From Parelaphostrongylus tenuis (lineage: Eukaryota > Nematoda > Chromadorea > Rhabditida > Metastrongylidae): DNA of 64,000 nt. Positions within the stretch are counted from its first letter, which is position 1. Every line of letters begins with the position of its first letter. Below are positions 32,926 to 43,600 of this stretch, in pieces. The stretch lies in the NCBI GenBank assembly GCA_019055375.1, contig JAHQIW010007378.1:86799-150798 (forward strand), written 5' to 3'. Position numbers and translations under genes: made by a program. The notes under the pieces were generated by a model that was not told the DNA's origin, did no database searches, and saw nothing but the letters and a program-made list of their open reading frames with translations.

Positions 32926-33960
32926 TCTTGGACTCTTTTTATCTAAAATGCAAAATGGAAGAAGCACATTTAGAACAATAATGGTTGTCTGGGTGTTATT
33001 CTCATGCTAAATTACTTGACATTCTACAGACTGCTATAGAATAGATTCTTGATAGAAAAGAAATCATTATTGATGATGAAGTGAAAGTCCCTTTTTGTAT
33101 ACTAATTTTGATTACTATTGATTTTCCGAGATCAGTGAATCTCTATGGAGTCAAGATAAAGAAATGATTATAGAAAGTTGGTTATATGATGAGTTGCTGA
33201 TTCTATATGAACTCTGAGCAGGCAAGTAAACAAGAAAAGCATCTTTTCACCTTGAAGGTGCTCGTCTACTAAAATGATGTCTCACATTAGGGGAAAAAAA
33301 ATATGTGAGGAGTGGTAGAAATGGAGAAGGAACCGTTTAAATAAGTAGTGAAAATGGGCCTCACATATGCTCCGTTTCTACTTTTTTCATACTGATTAGA
33401 GGAATGAGTTTTGCGTTGGTATTCCATAAGAATATAAATCCCTTTCTCGATGTATTTTGTTTGTCTCAGTAAGGAATGCCGGCGTCTGTTTTCATCGAAT
33501 TCCCTGATGCTAAGTGTCAAGAAGAAGTTCTCGATTTCGGGTTATAATCGGTTTACTTCGGCTCAAGAGCATAGACAACAGTGGCATATGCGTTTATAAA
33601 AACACACTAGAGAAAATTTCAGATCAATCTGGAACGAGTGGGAGTAAAATGATGGAGAAGTTTTTTTTGTGTTAGGTGGGACTCGAACCTAATTTTCAAC
33701 CTGTCTGATGGCGCACGCTGAACCGTTGCAGTGCTGAACATCATATCACCACTAAAGGAGGTCAGATTGAAGAATCTGATTGATTATCGGAAAGCTTCAG
33801 TGTTGACACGTCGACTTTGGAGAGTCGAACGAATGTGCTTAGAACGGGTTTGAAATGTTTTTTTATGTGTTCGGGTTCATCGTGTCCAGTTCTATTTCTC
33901 ACCGACGAGTTACCACGCGAAATTCCAGAAGAAAAATTATTCTAACGACATAATTGCCTC
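32926..33960. other. Sequence without recognised genes
   Basis: A minus-strand tRNA-like head lies at about 33665-33755 ('aggtgggactcgaacctaat' in plus orientation). The rest holds nothing I can support. Confidence 0.35.
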
Positions 33961-34340
33961 AATTAGTTTGAATAAAAACAGAAGGACCCTATCTCTGAAG
34001 AGATCTGGATAATGGTTTGAGTGTGTTCCTTTGACCGTCGCAGTGTGAACATCTTGGAATTCCGAATTAAGTTTGTAGGACGTTGCGTGGCTATCATCAC
34101 TGCTCTTTCATCCCTAGCATTCTTTCGTCTCATCTCCACGAGGCTCTGCAAATTCGGACATGAATTTTGGATCGCTCGCAAGTGGGCGTCTCAGGTGATG
34201 GTACACTCTACTCACGTAGCGCTGTTAACGGAAAAGTGTATCCTTTTCCGATTATGTTCAGCTCGGGTTCAAAACGCCGAAAATACATGAAGTTTCCCAA
34301 ATTTCGATTGGATGCATTACAATAGTGTAGCCCTTTTTAG

Positions 34341-34777
34341 GAGGACAATGACGATGCAATGCGAATGTTGATTGGGATCGCACAATTCCATCGTCTTACC
34401 TTATCTGAGTTGAGCGGAATTTCACACGCAGCTCAAATATCGCCTCAGGATCATGGGCAATTTTTCGAAAATTATTTCAATATTGTACAGAAAAGTGAGT
34501 TTTTTCCGCGCGCGGATGTTGACTACAATTGGGATGCTTACGTAATTCTAGTCTGCTTCAGAGCATAATGTCAAGAGTTCCTGCCTAGCCTGCAATCAGC
34601 AGCTACAGAGCGCTGAAAGATCTTAACGAAGATCGCATCAGTTAGTTGTATGAAGTTCTACTATGACTTCTTCTCTGTTTCATAATGTTCTTCTCAAATT
34701 TCACCATCCATTCGTTTTTAAGTGTTTTGTTTTGCAGGTGCGGCCACAACCAACTGGAACGCATTTTGTCACGAAAG
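34341..34777 (+). other. Two candidate linked exons, unidentified protein
   Basis: Exon 1 is 34341-34494 (acceptor 'gcccttttta' plus G, donor 'gaaaagtgagttt'). Exon 2 is 34738-34777 (acceptor 'gttttgttttgcag', donor 'cgaaaggtgagtaa'). Phases are compatible. The joined frame starts EDNDDAMRMLIGIAQFHRLT, passes HGQFFENYFNIVQK and continues AATTNWNAFCHE. No family was recognised, and no first or last exon was found with confidence. It could be a fragment of a gene whose remainder lies outside, or a captured fragment. Confidence 0.4.
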
Positions 34778-34949
34778 GTGAGTAATTCAGCCTAGATTTT
34801 TCTCATCGAAAGGCATCGTGGAACTGGCGAAGCTGTAATACTAAACGCGTGTTTTGCACAATATAGGTGCCATAATAGACCTCATGAAAGGCTCAAAACA
34901 TGCCACATTTTATTATTTCTCCCGTTCCCTTCGAGTGTTCTCTCGACAA

Positions 34950-36470
34950 CGCTCAAATTCCAATATGCCTTGTAATAATTTTTGAGCTATGCATGTGGTC
35001 TGTTATAGCACTTATGCAGTGCAATACACGTGTTTAGGCCACATGCATGACGCGGAAATAATCACCAGATTTATTGATATTTGTTAGATTTTCTTCTTTT
35101 AAGTCGTTTACTAACACTCATCTGCTAAGCACTCTTATGACGTTAGCATTCGATGAAAGTATGGCTTTTCTGTATTTTTTTTCCATAATAATCAGCAATA
35201 ATCATTTGCCCGGCACAAGGTGTTCCAAAATAGAAGCGTCTCGCTATACTGGCGAATCGTGCGGATGGAAATGTTTTCATAACAGGCGAAGAGGACCTTG
35301 TAGCCGTTGTAACTTCTCCCCCTTGAATTTTCTTGCATTTAAAAGTCTGCATAGGTGGCTTCTCTCTATTTCAGTGGTCTAATCTAGGCTAAAATCAATC
35401 AAACAGTTTCAATCGGTCATACTTCTCTCTTACTAGTCATTTTTCAAGGCTGAAAGCCCACCCATAGACGATGACGAGTAGTTAAACGTGCTGGGAAAAA
35501 TGCTCAAACGTGTATAATATGGAAGCTATAACCCACGTAGGAAATGCCCATACGGAGAACCTAGGAACACGGACTTTTCAGTTATAATTTTTCTGAATTA
35601 TTTGTAATTTTACTAAATTTTTGAGTCAATTTTTACACTCTAATTTAAGTGTTTTGCTTTATTATGGCCTTAGTCGTTCAATGCTGCTTGAACACTCCTA
35701 GTGAATTATATGTCTGAGAACTTTAAGTGCTGTCTAATACTTCTGACCTACAATTGTCTACAGATGGTAATGATGTTAAAGATTCGTCTACTGACTCCCA
35801 TTTTTAATTTTAAAATGACACAAACCTTCGAATAGATGATGCTTGTCTTGTTTGACGGAGATGTTCTAACTGCTGAAGCCTCTAATTGTTTCTGTTTTAC
35901 CTATTTATTTACCTTGAGTATATAAGTATATATAAAAACAAGTATAAATAAGTTATATATATACATCAGTTACAGTTACAACAAATATAAATAATTATCA
36001 GTCACATGCTACCTTTCATCTTTAGTCAATCCCCCTTGTGGTAAAACCACCTTAGTTAGTGAAACCGCGGACATAATTTTTACACGAGCAGTCAAGTGAT
36101 TGAAATCACAGAACGGGCAGTGTTGTGCCCTCGATGCTCTTGGCTCGTAATTGTAAGATATCATACCATTCATTTCGAGTGTTCCTTAGGACCGCGCTCA
36201 AACATCATTATGCCTAGTAATGTTTCCTGAGCCATGCACGAGGCCAAAACACATGTATGCACTGTATAATTGCCCATAACAGACCACATGCATGGCTCAA
36301 AAATATCTTTGAGGCAGATTGAAATTTGAGCATGATTATAAGTTAAGTTTAAAAGGAATCATAGAGATAATGTCATCCAGCACCTCGTTTTGAGCTTTTT
36401 ATGAGGTCAATTATGGCACTTGGGCAGTGCAATACACGTGTTCTGCATTACAGTAACGTCAGCTGCATAG
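34950..36470. repeat. Remnants of PAL-H-type elements in AT-rich DNA
   Basis: Fragments near 34950-35050, 36170-36350 and 36390-36470 share 'gcagtgcaatacacgtgttt' or related sequence, plus 'gcatggctcaaaaat' type arms. The acacgtgt-a block corresponds to hammerhead stem III, but the core is missing. 35390-36170 is AT-rich with nothing recognised. Confidence 0.5.
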
Positions 36471-36539
36471 TGCCTTTCGCTTTAGTCAGCTTTGCAAGGA
36501 AATATCCTCAATATAAAGGAGCCCACGTCGAAATAGCTA

Positions 36540-36632
36540 CGCTTGCCGCAAGGTGATGAAATCACTCATCGAACGGGCAGTGCTATGAAGTCGACTGCTC
36601 GTGGCTATACTACCCCTTGCGGCAAGCGTAAA
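36540..36632. repeat. Small inverted-repeat element
   Basis: 'acgcttgccgcaagg' at the left and 'ccttgcggcaagcgt' at the right are perfect inverted repeats about 75 bp apart. Inner sequence ('gaacgggcagtgctatg') resembles 36110-36130. Confidence 0.55.
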
Positions 36633-36831
36633 GATTTCGGCGTCGGATCCTAAATAGACGGTATATCTCCCGCTGAACTGACTGCGAAGGACAACGTGCA
36701 ACTTACGACTCTGGAGTGCCGATGCACGTGTCTCGTACTGTATAAGTGCCATAGCAGACCTCAAGAAAGCCTCAAAATATGCCTTCAGTTTACATTGTTT
36801 TGAGTGAGCTCTCAAAAAAAAAAATCGAAAT

Positions 36832-37412
36832 GCTAGGTTGGGAAGGAAGTTTTTGGCATTTCAATACGCATGAGATAATTGTCTGCGTACATCTTGAGAA
36901 CACATCAGTTTGTTAAGCAGAATTTTCCCACTGAAGGCCTAGATATTATTCGTAATTATTTTCACTCTGTTGCAAGCCTCTGCCATGTCCAGCGATAGTG
37001 TGGAAGCTCTTGTTGTATTGCACCCTTACTGGAGAAACAGTCTTTCGCACAGAGCTGTAGTCAATGAAATGAACGAAGTTGAAGAGGAAGGCACAACCAG
37101 CGAAAATTGCTGCTGGACGCTGGTTTCAACTCTTTAAGGCCGGGGACTTTGAATTTAAAGACGAACCTGTTCAGGACGTCCAACAAAGTTGAACAACGAA
37201 GATATGAGGGATGTAAAGAGTTCTTTGATTCGAAGTTGAAGGAATGGCTCTTCGACCAGATTCGAAATTTTGCGGATTGATGGAAGAAAGTCATAGCAAT
37301 CGGCTGTCTTTATATTGAGAGATAGTAACTATTATATTTGTTCGAAATTCATACATAAATTTTCAATTTTTCGTAAATGCCACGAAAGGTTTTTTGCAAC
37401 CTAACATTTGGA
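36832..37412 (+). mobile_element. Second internally deleted, frameshifted mariner element
   Basis: The ends are TAGGTTGGGAAGGAAGTTTT and, inverted at the right, 'aggttttttgcaacctaa'. Recognisable mariner pieces in shifting frames are AVVNEMNEVEEEG, LFKAGDFEFKDEPVQDV and FDSKLKEWLFDQIRNFAD. It resembles the 8147-8672 element but is more decayed and not derived from it by a simple copy. Confidence 0.75.
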
Positions 37413-37904
37413 AGAAAAAACTCTTGTTGTAGAGAAAAAAGACGTCAAAGAACTGTCAGAATAACGTAGTACAAAATTCATGATCTTTGTGATTTTTGGC
37501 CGCTTGCACGAGCTCGTTTCCTCTTGGTCCTCTTCTTCTTCTTCTTAACAAGACCTATCAAAAAGAGGGTCGACGAGCTCCCTAAGGCGTAGCTCCCTAA
37601 AGTATCCACTCCTGACACAGAAAGAAATCTATCGGATGGACGCCACACGTCCGGCGAGAGTCGGGTTCGATCCAACTAGTCAGGAAAAGGCCTTGTTACC
37701 GAAGAGTTAAAAAGAGGATTGAATAAGTGAAATTATAAAGGAATTTCTTTACAGTCTTTCTTTTGTAGAGAATAGTATTTTCTCTGGTTTGGCTTACTCC
37801 CACTTGGTTGATGACATTTGCTTCCTATTTGTTTACTTTCAGCTGCTTCTTGAATTAACTGAGTTGAGGAATTGAGATCTGTGTGAAATTTTCACTGAAT
37901 TAAT

Positions 37905-38161
37905 GTGTTTCAGAAAGAATCACTCTCATTGAGAGAACTCCTGAAAGGATTGTTGGTTTGGAGTCAGATTTCTTTAATTCAATTCATGACAATACCCAGG
38001 AGATGGTAAGGGGACATTATGAGTTCCCCAAAGTTCAAATATCAGGCGACTTTGTTTGGCTTGATCTTCAACAAAAAGCAGCAAACGCCATGATGCGTTT
38101 TGTACGGACTCGTCCTCCACCATCTGCTGAGTCAGCGAGAAGGGTAAAGGAGGAATTACGG
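37905..38161 (+). pseudogene. Duplicated fragment of ddx54 (exons 12-13), left arm
   Basis: 37915-38006 equals ddx54 exon 12 ([20 protein letters not shown], with several amino acid changes from the gene's [14 protein letters not shown]). 38061-38161 equals exon 13 ([20 protein letters not shown]). The 54-bp intron is kept, but its acceptor TTTAG is TTTGG and its in-frame stop is gone, so exon-intron-exon is now one continuous frame. It has no flanking helicase exons, so it cannot encode a helicase. Confidence 0.85.
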
Positions 38162-38207
38162 TGAGTAATCGTCCAATCTCACGTTTTTTTCTATTTTAAA
38201 TTTGTAA

Positions 38208-38462
38208 GGGCGCATGTGATCTAGTGCTCAGAGATGCCTTGCGGCATAGAAGGTTCGATCCCGCGCCCAGTGCTTATCAAGCCTTCCATCCCTCCGGTAT
38301 CGTGAAATTGGTAGCAGACTTGTTTAGGAGAATAACGGCGCAGACACATCGGTATGCCATCGCGAGTCATTGCAAAGGCCAGACATGGTAGGTATTTGAC
38401 CACCTCGAACGACTTGATGAGGTTGATGGACATCTCGCAGCTTCCAAGTTGGCAACGCCGAG
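38208..38462 (+). repeat. SINE family A in left arm (fuller version of the ddx54 intron 13 copy)
   Basis: Head 'gcgcatgtgatctagtgctc' with B box 'ggttcgatcc', then the whole body to 'ggcaacgccgag'. It sits in the same place relative to exon 13 as 10615-10732 does in ddx54, showing that the insertion predates the duplication. Confidence 0.75.
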
Positions 38463-38534
38463 TGTTTTAGTTCTTATCCTTAGGGTTCTTTAAATGTTTC
38501 GTAGTGTATTTTGAAATAAAAAGGATAGCGGATA

Positions 38535-38825
38535 AAGCTCTCGGCGTTGATCAATCCATGAGGGATGCGCCATTCATGCGACTTCAATTTTTAATTTCGT
38601 TTGAGGTGATTAAATGCATATCTGGTCTTAACAATGACTCGCCGTCGCCTCCCCCTGAACTGAATCACTGCTGCTTATCCTCTCAGACAAGTCTGAGACC
38701 AGTCTGGAACCATTTTATCGACTCCGGAGTGATGGATGGCTTGGTGAGCAATGAACGCAGGGCCGAACCATCGATCTTGTTTGCGACGCAAACTACCTCA
38801 ACCATTGTGCCATACGCGCTTGTTT
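38535..38825 (-). repeat. Second SINE family A in left arm
   Basis: On the minus strand the head lies near 38825 ('gcgcgtatggcacaatggtt') and the tail near 38540 ('gatcaacgccgagagcttta'). It is mirrored at 39470-39752. Confidence 0.75.
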
Positions 38826-39169
38826 CTCTTTCTTTTTCCTTTTCTCTCGAACACCACGCTATTCGACATTTGATTTTTATGCCGTTTTGATTTGGATCTT
38901 CACAGCTTACCACCAAAGTACGCTTATTGGTTTCAAAACATATGATTATTCAACGCCTCCCCAATAATCCATTGAATCGACTGTTTCTAAAACCTCGTTA
39001 TAAATATTCAAAATCAAATTAAAAAAAAAAACAGTTGATTCAACGGATTAGTCTTGGTCTACCAGCAAACATCGACTGATGATGATGGACCAGTGTTTGT
39101 ACACTATGCCATCACCTTTTACCACATACGCCTTCCTCCTTGCTACAATGCAGGGCTTAATGTGGGGCG

Positions 39170-39219
39170 GGGGTCACTGACGAGGAGGACGAGCCTCCGA
39201 AACACCGGTGTATGGCCCT
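39170..39219 (+). ncRNA. Hammerhead ribozyme-like motif in the palindrome loop
   Basis: Stem I 5' GGGGTCA (39170-39176), core CTGACGA (39177-39183), stem II GGAGG-ACGAG-CCTCC (39184-39198, perfect 5 bp), core GAA, stem III ACACC/GGTGT (39202-39211, palindromic, no loop), cleavage-site A (39212), stem I 3' TGGCCCT (39213-39219). All invariant residues are present. Stem I pairs over 7 positions with two G-T wobbles. The very short stem III suggests dimer-type function, as in retroelement hammerheads. Confidence 0.75.
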
Positions 39220-39261
39220 GGCGTACCAATCTCGTTTTAGGCTAAAAACATTCTTTCTTTT

Positions 39262-40655
39262 TTTATTTGATTTTGAATATTTATAACGAGGTTCTAGAAA
39301 CAGTCGATTCAATGGATTATTGGGAAGGCGTTGAATAATCATATGTTTTGAAACCAATAAGCGTACTTTGGTGGTAAGCTGTGAAGATCCAAATCAAAAC
39401 GGCATAAAAATCAAATGTCGAAATAGCGTGGTGTTCGAGAGAAAAGGAAAAAGAAAGAGAAACAAGCGCGTATGGCACAATGGTTGAGGTAGTTTGCGTC
39501 GCAAACAAGATCGATGGTTCGGCCCTGCGTTCATTGCTCACCAAGCCATCCATCACTCCGGAGTCGATAAAATGGTTCCAGACTGGTCTCAGACTTGTCT
39601 GAGAGGATAAGCAGCAGTGATTCAGTTCAGGGGGAGGCGACGGCGAGTCATTGTTAAGACCAGATATGCATTTAATCACCTCAAACGAAATTAAAAATTG
39701 AAGTCGCATGAATGGCGCATCCCTCATGGATTGATCAACGCCGAGAGCTTTATCCGCTATCCTTTTTATTTCAAAATACACTACGAAACATTTAAAGAAC
39801 CCTAAGGATAAGAACTAAAACACTCGGCGTTGCCAACTTGGAAGCTGCGAGATGTCCATCAACCTCATCAAGTCGTTCGAGGTGGTCAAATACCTACCAT
39901 GTCTGGCCTTTGCAATGACTCGCGATGGCATACCGATGTGTCTGCGCCGTTATTCTCCTAAACAAGTCTGCTACCAATTTCACGATACCGGAGGGATGGA
40001 AGGCTTGATAAGCACTGGGCGCGGGATCGAACATTCTATGCCGCAAGGCATCTCTGAGCACTAGATCACATGCGCCCTTACAAATTTAAAATAGAAAAAA
40101 ACGTGAGATTGGACGATTACTCACCGTAATTCCTCCTTTACCCTTCTCGCTGACTCAGCAGATGGTGGAGGACGAGTCCGTACAAAACGCATCATGGCGT
40201 TTGCTGCTTTTTGTTGAAGATCAAGCCAAACAAAGTCGCCTGATATTTGAACTTTGGGGAACTCATAATGTCCCCTTACCATCTCCTGGGTATTGTCATG
40301 AATTGAATTAAAGAAATCTGACTCCAAACCAACAATCCTTTCAGGAGTTCTCTCAATGAGAGTGATTCTTTCTGAAACACATTAATTCAGTGAAAATTTC
40401 ACACAGATCTCAATTCCTCAACTCAGTTAATTCAAGAAGCAGCTGAAAGTAAACAAATAGGAAGCAAATGTCATCAACCAAGTGGGAGTAAGCCAAACCA
40501 GAAAAAATACTATTCTCTACAAAAGAAAGACTGTAAAGAAATTCCTTTATAATTTCACTTATTCAATCCTCTTTTTAACCCTTCGGTAACAAGGACTTTT
40601 CCTGACTAGTTGGATCGAACCCGACTCTCGTTGGACGTGTGGCGTCCGTCCGACA
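39262..40655. repeat. Right arm of large inverted repeat
   Basis: Reverse complement of 37631-39020. Its outer end continues directly into the satellite array at about 40607 ('gactagttggatcgaaccc'). The spacer between arms is 39021-39261 and is unique within the window. Confidence 0.92.
40121..40377 (-). pseudogene. Duplicated fragment of ddx54 (exons 12-13), right arm
   Basis: Mirror of the 37905-38161 fragment with the same changes (ERTPERIVG, NAMMRF, acceptor AG lost). Both copies therefore descend from one altered copy, not from two separate captures of the gene. Confidence 0.85.
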
Positions 40656-43600
40656 ACGGCACAGCGGAATAGACGGGCGAAAAACGGAAGGCGTCGAAAG
40701 CGGCAACCGTATGTGAGCAAATGCGATCAACACGCGGATATGAACCCTACTCTCGTCGGACGTGTAGTGTCCGTCCGGCAACGGCGCAGCGATATAGACG
40801 GGAGAACAACGGAAGGCGTCGAAAGTGGCAACCGTATGTGAGCAAATGCGTTCAACACGTGGATATGAACCCGACTCTCGTCGGGCGTGTAGTGTCCGTC
40901 CGACAACGGCACAGCGATATAGACGGGAGAAAAACGGAAGGCGTCGAAAGCGGCAACCGTATGTGAGCAAATGCGTTCAACACGCGGATATGAACCCTAC
41001 TCTCGTCGGACGTGTGGCGTCCGTCCGAAAACGGCACAGCGGAATAGACGGGCGAAAAACGGAAGGCGTCGAAAGCGGCAACCGTATGTGAGCAAATGCG
41101 CTCAACACGCGGATCGAACCCGACTCTCGTCGGACGTGTGGCGTCCGTCCGACAACGGCGCAGCGAAAATAGACGGGAGAAAAACGGAAGGCGTCGAAAG
41201 CGGCAACCGTATGTGAGCAAATGCGCTCAACACGCGGATCAAACCCGACTCTCGTCGGACTTGTGGCTTCCGTCCGACAACGGCACAGCGATATAGACGG
41301 GAGAAAAACGGAAGGAGTCGAAAGCGGCAAACGTATGTGAGCAAATGCGCTCAACACGCGGATCGAACCCGACTCTCGTCGGACGTGTGGCGTCCGTCCG
41401 ACAACGGCGCAGCGAAATAGACGGGAGAAAAACGGAAGGCGTCGAAAGCGGCAACCGTATGTGAGCAAATGCGCTCAACACGCGGATATGAACCCGACTC
41501 TCGTCGGACGTGTAGTGTCCGTCCGGCAACGGCACAGCGATATAGACGGGAGAAAAACGGAAGGCGTCGAAAGCGGCAACCGTTTGTGAGCAAATGCGCT
41601 CAACCCGCAGATCGAACCCGACTCTCGTCGGACGTGTGGCGTCCGTCCGACAACGGCACAGCGGAGTATACGGTAAAGTCCGGGCGAAAAACGGAAGGAG
41701 TCGAAAACGGCAACGGTATGTGAGAAAATGCGCTCAACACGCGGATGAAACCCGACTCTCGTCGGACATGTTGCGCGCATCCGACAACGGCACAGCGGAG
41801 CAGAGGATTGAAATCCGGGCGGAAAACGGAAAGCGTCGAAAGTGGCAACCGCATGTGAGCAAATGCGCTCAACACGCGGATGAAACCCGACTCTCGTCGG
41901 ACGTGTGGCGCCCGTCCGACAACGGCACAGCGGAGTAGACTGGCGAAAAACGGAAGGAGTCGAAAGCAGCAACCGTTTGTGAGAAAATGCGCTCAACACG
42001 CGGATCGAACCCGACTCTCGTCGGACGTGTGGCGTCCGTTCGACAACGGCACAGCGGAGTAGACTGGCGAAAAACGGAAGGAGTCGAAAGCAGCAACCGT
42101 TTGTGAGAAAATGCGCTCAACACGCGGATCGAACCCGACTCTCGTCGGACGTGTAGTGTCCGTCCGACAACGGCACAGCGAAATAGATGGGAGAAAAATG
42201 GAAGGCGTCGAAAGCGGCAACCGTATGTGAGCAAATGCGCTCAACACGCGGATCGAACCCGACTTTCGTCGGACGTGTGGCGTCCGTCCGACAACGGCAC
42301 AGTGGAGTATACGATAGAATCCGGGCAAAAAACGGAAGAAGTCGAAAGCGGCAAACGTCTGTGAGCAAATGCGCTCAACACGCGGATCGAACCCGACTCT
42401 CGACGGACGTGTGGCGTCCGTCCGATGACGGCACAGCGGAGTAGACTGGCGAAAAACGCAAGGAGTCGAAAGCGGCAACGGTATGTGAGAAAATGCGCTC
42501 AACACGCGGATCAAACCCGACTCTCGTCGGACGTGTAGTGTCCGTCCGACAACGGCACAGCGAAATAGATGGGAGAAAACGGAAGGCGTCGAAAGCGGCA
42601 ACCGTATGTGAGCAAATGCGCTCAACACGCGGATCGAACCCGACTTTCGTCGGACGTGTGGCGTCCGTCCGACAACGGCACAGCGGAGCATACGATAAAA
42701 TCCGGGCAAAAAACGGAAGGAGTCGAAAGCGGCAAACGTCTGTGAGCAAATGCGCTCAACACGCGGATCGAACCCGACTCTCGTCGGACGTGTGGCGTCC
42801 GTCCGACAACGGCACAGCGGAGCATACGATAAAATCCGGGCAAAAAACGGAAGGAGTCGAAAACGGCAAACGACTGTGAGCAAATGGGCTCAACACGCGG
42901 ATTGAACCCGACTCTCGCCGGACGTGTGGCGCCCATCCGACAACGGCACAGTGGAGTATACGGTAAAATCCGGGCGAAAAACGGAAGGAGTCGAAAACGG
43001 CAACGGTATGTGAGAAAATGCGCTCAACACGCGGATCAAACCCGACTCTCGTCGGACGTGTGGCGCCCGTCCGACAACGGCACAGCGGAGAAGACTGGCG
43101 AAAAACGGAAGGAGTCGAAAGGAGCAACCGTTTGTGAGAAAATGCGCTCAACACGCGGATCGAACCCGACTCTCGTCGGACGTGTGGCGTCCGTTCGACA
43201 ACGGCACAGCGGAGTAGACGATAAAAATCCTTGTGAAAACGGAAGGAGTCGAAAGCGGCAACGGTACGTGAGCGAATACGCTCAACACGCGGATCAAACC
43301 CGACTGTCGTCGGACGTGTGGCGTCCGTCCGACAGCGGCAAAGCGGAGTAGACCATTGAAATGCGGGCGGAAAACGGTAGGCGTCGAAAGCAGCAACCGT
43401 ATGTGAGCGAATGCGATCAACACGGGCACCGAACCAGACTCTTGTTGGACGTGTGGCGTCTGTCCGACAACGGCACAACGGAGTAGACGGGCGAAAAACG
43501 GAAGGAGTCGAAAGCGGCAACCGTATGTGTGCAAATGCGCTCAACACGCGGATCGAACCCGACTCTCGTCGGACGTGTGGCGTCCGTCCGACAACAGCAG

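Larger units (their letters stand above)
37631..39020. repeat. Left arm of large inverted repeat
   Basis: In order it contains a ~45-bp edge of the satellite (37631-37678, minus orientation), a ddx54-derived segment (about 37690-38190), SINE A (plus, 38208-38462), SINE A (minus, 38535-38825) and an AT-rich end. It is the near-exact reverse complement of 39262-40655. A spot comparison of about 40 bp around the SINE head shows one mismatch. Confidence 0.92.

Noticed and set aside
35074..35382. Cys-rich protein or minus-strand transposase exon at 35.1-35.4 kb
   Set aside because: Both strands are open and give suggestive fragments, but neither shows a complete motif or a consistent splice frame.
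37478..37675. Lysine-rich minus-strand protein across the palindrome edge
   Set aside because: The frame joins a 45-bp satellite edge to a (GAA)-rich stretch. It is a junction artefact, not a gene.
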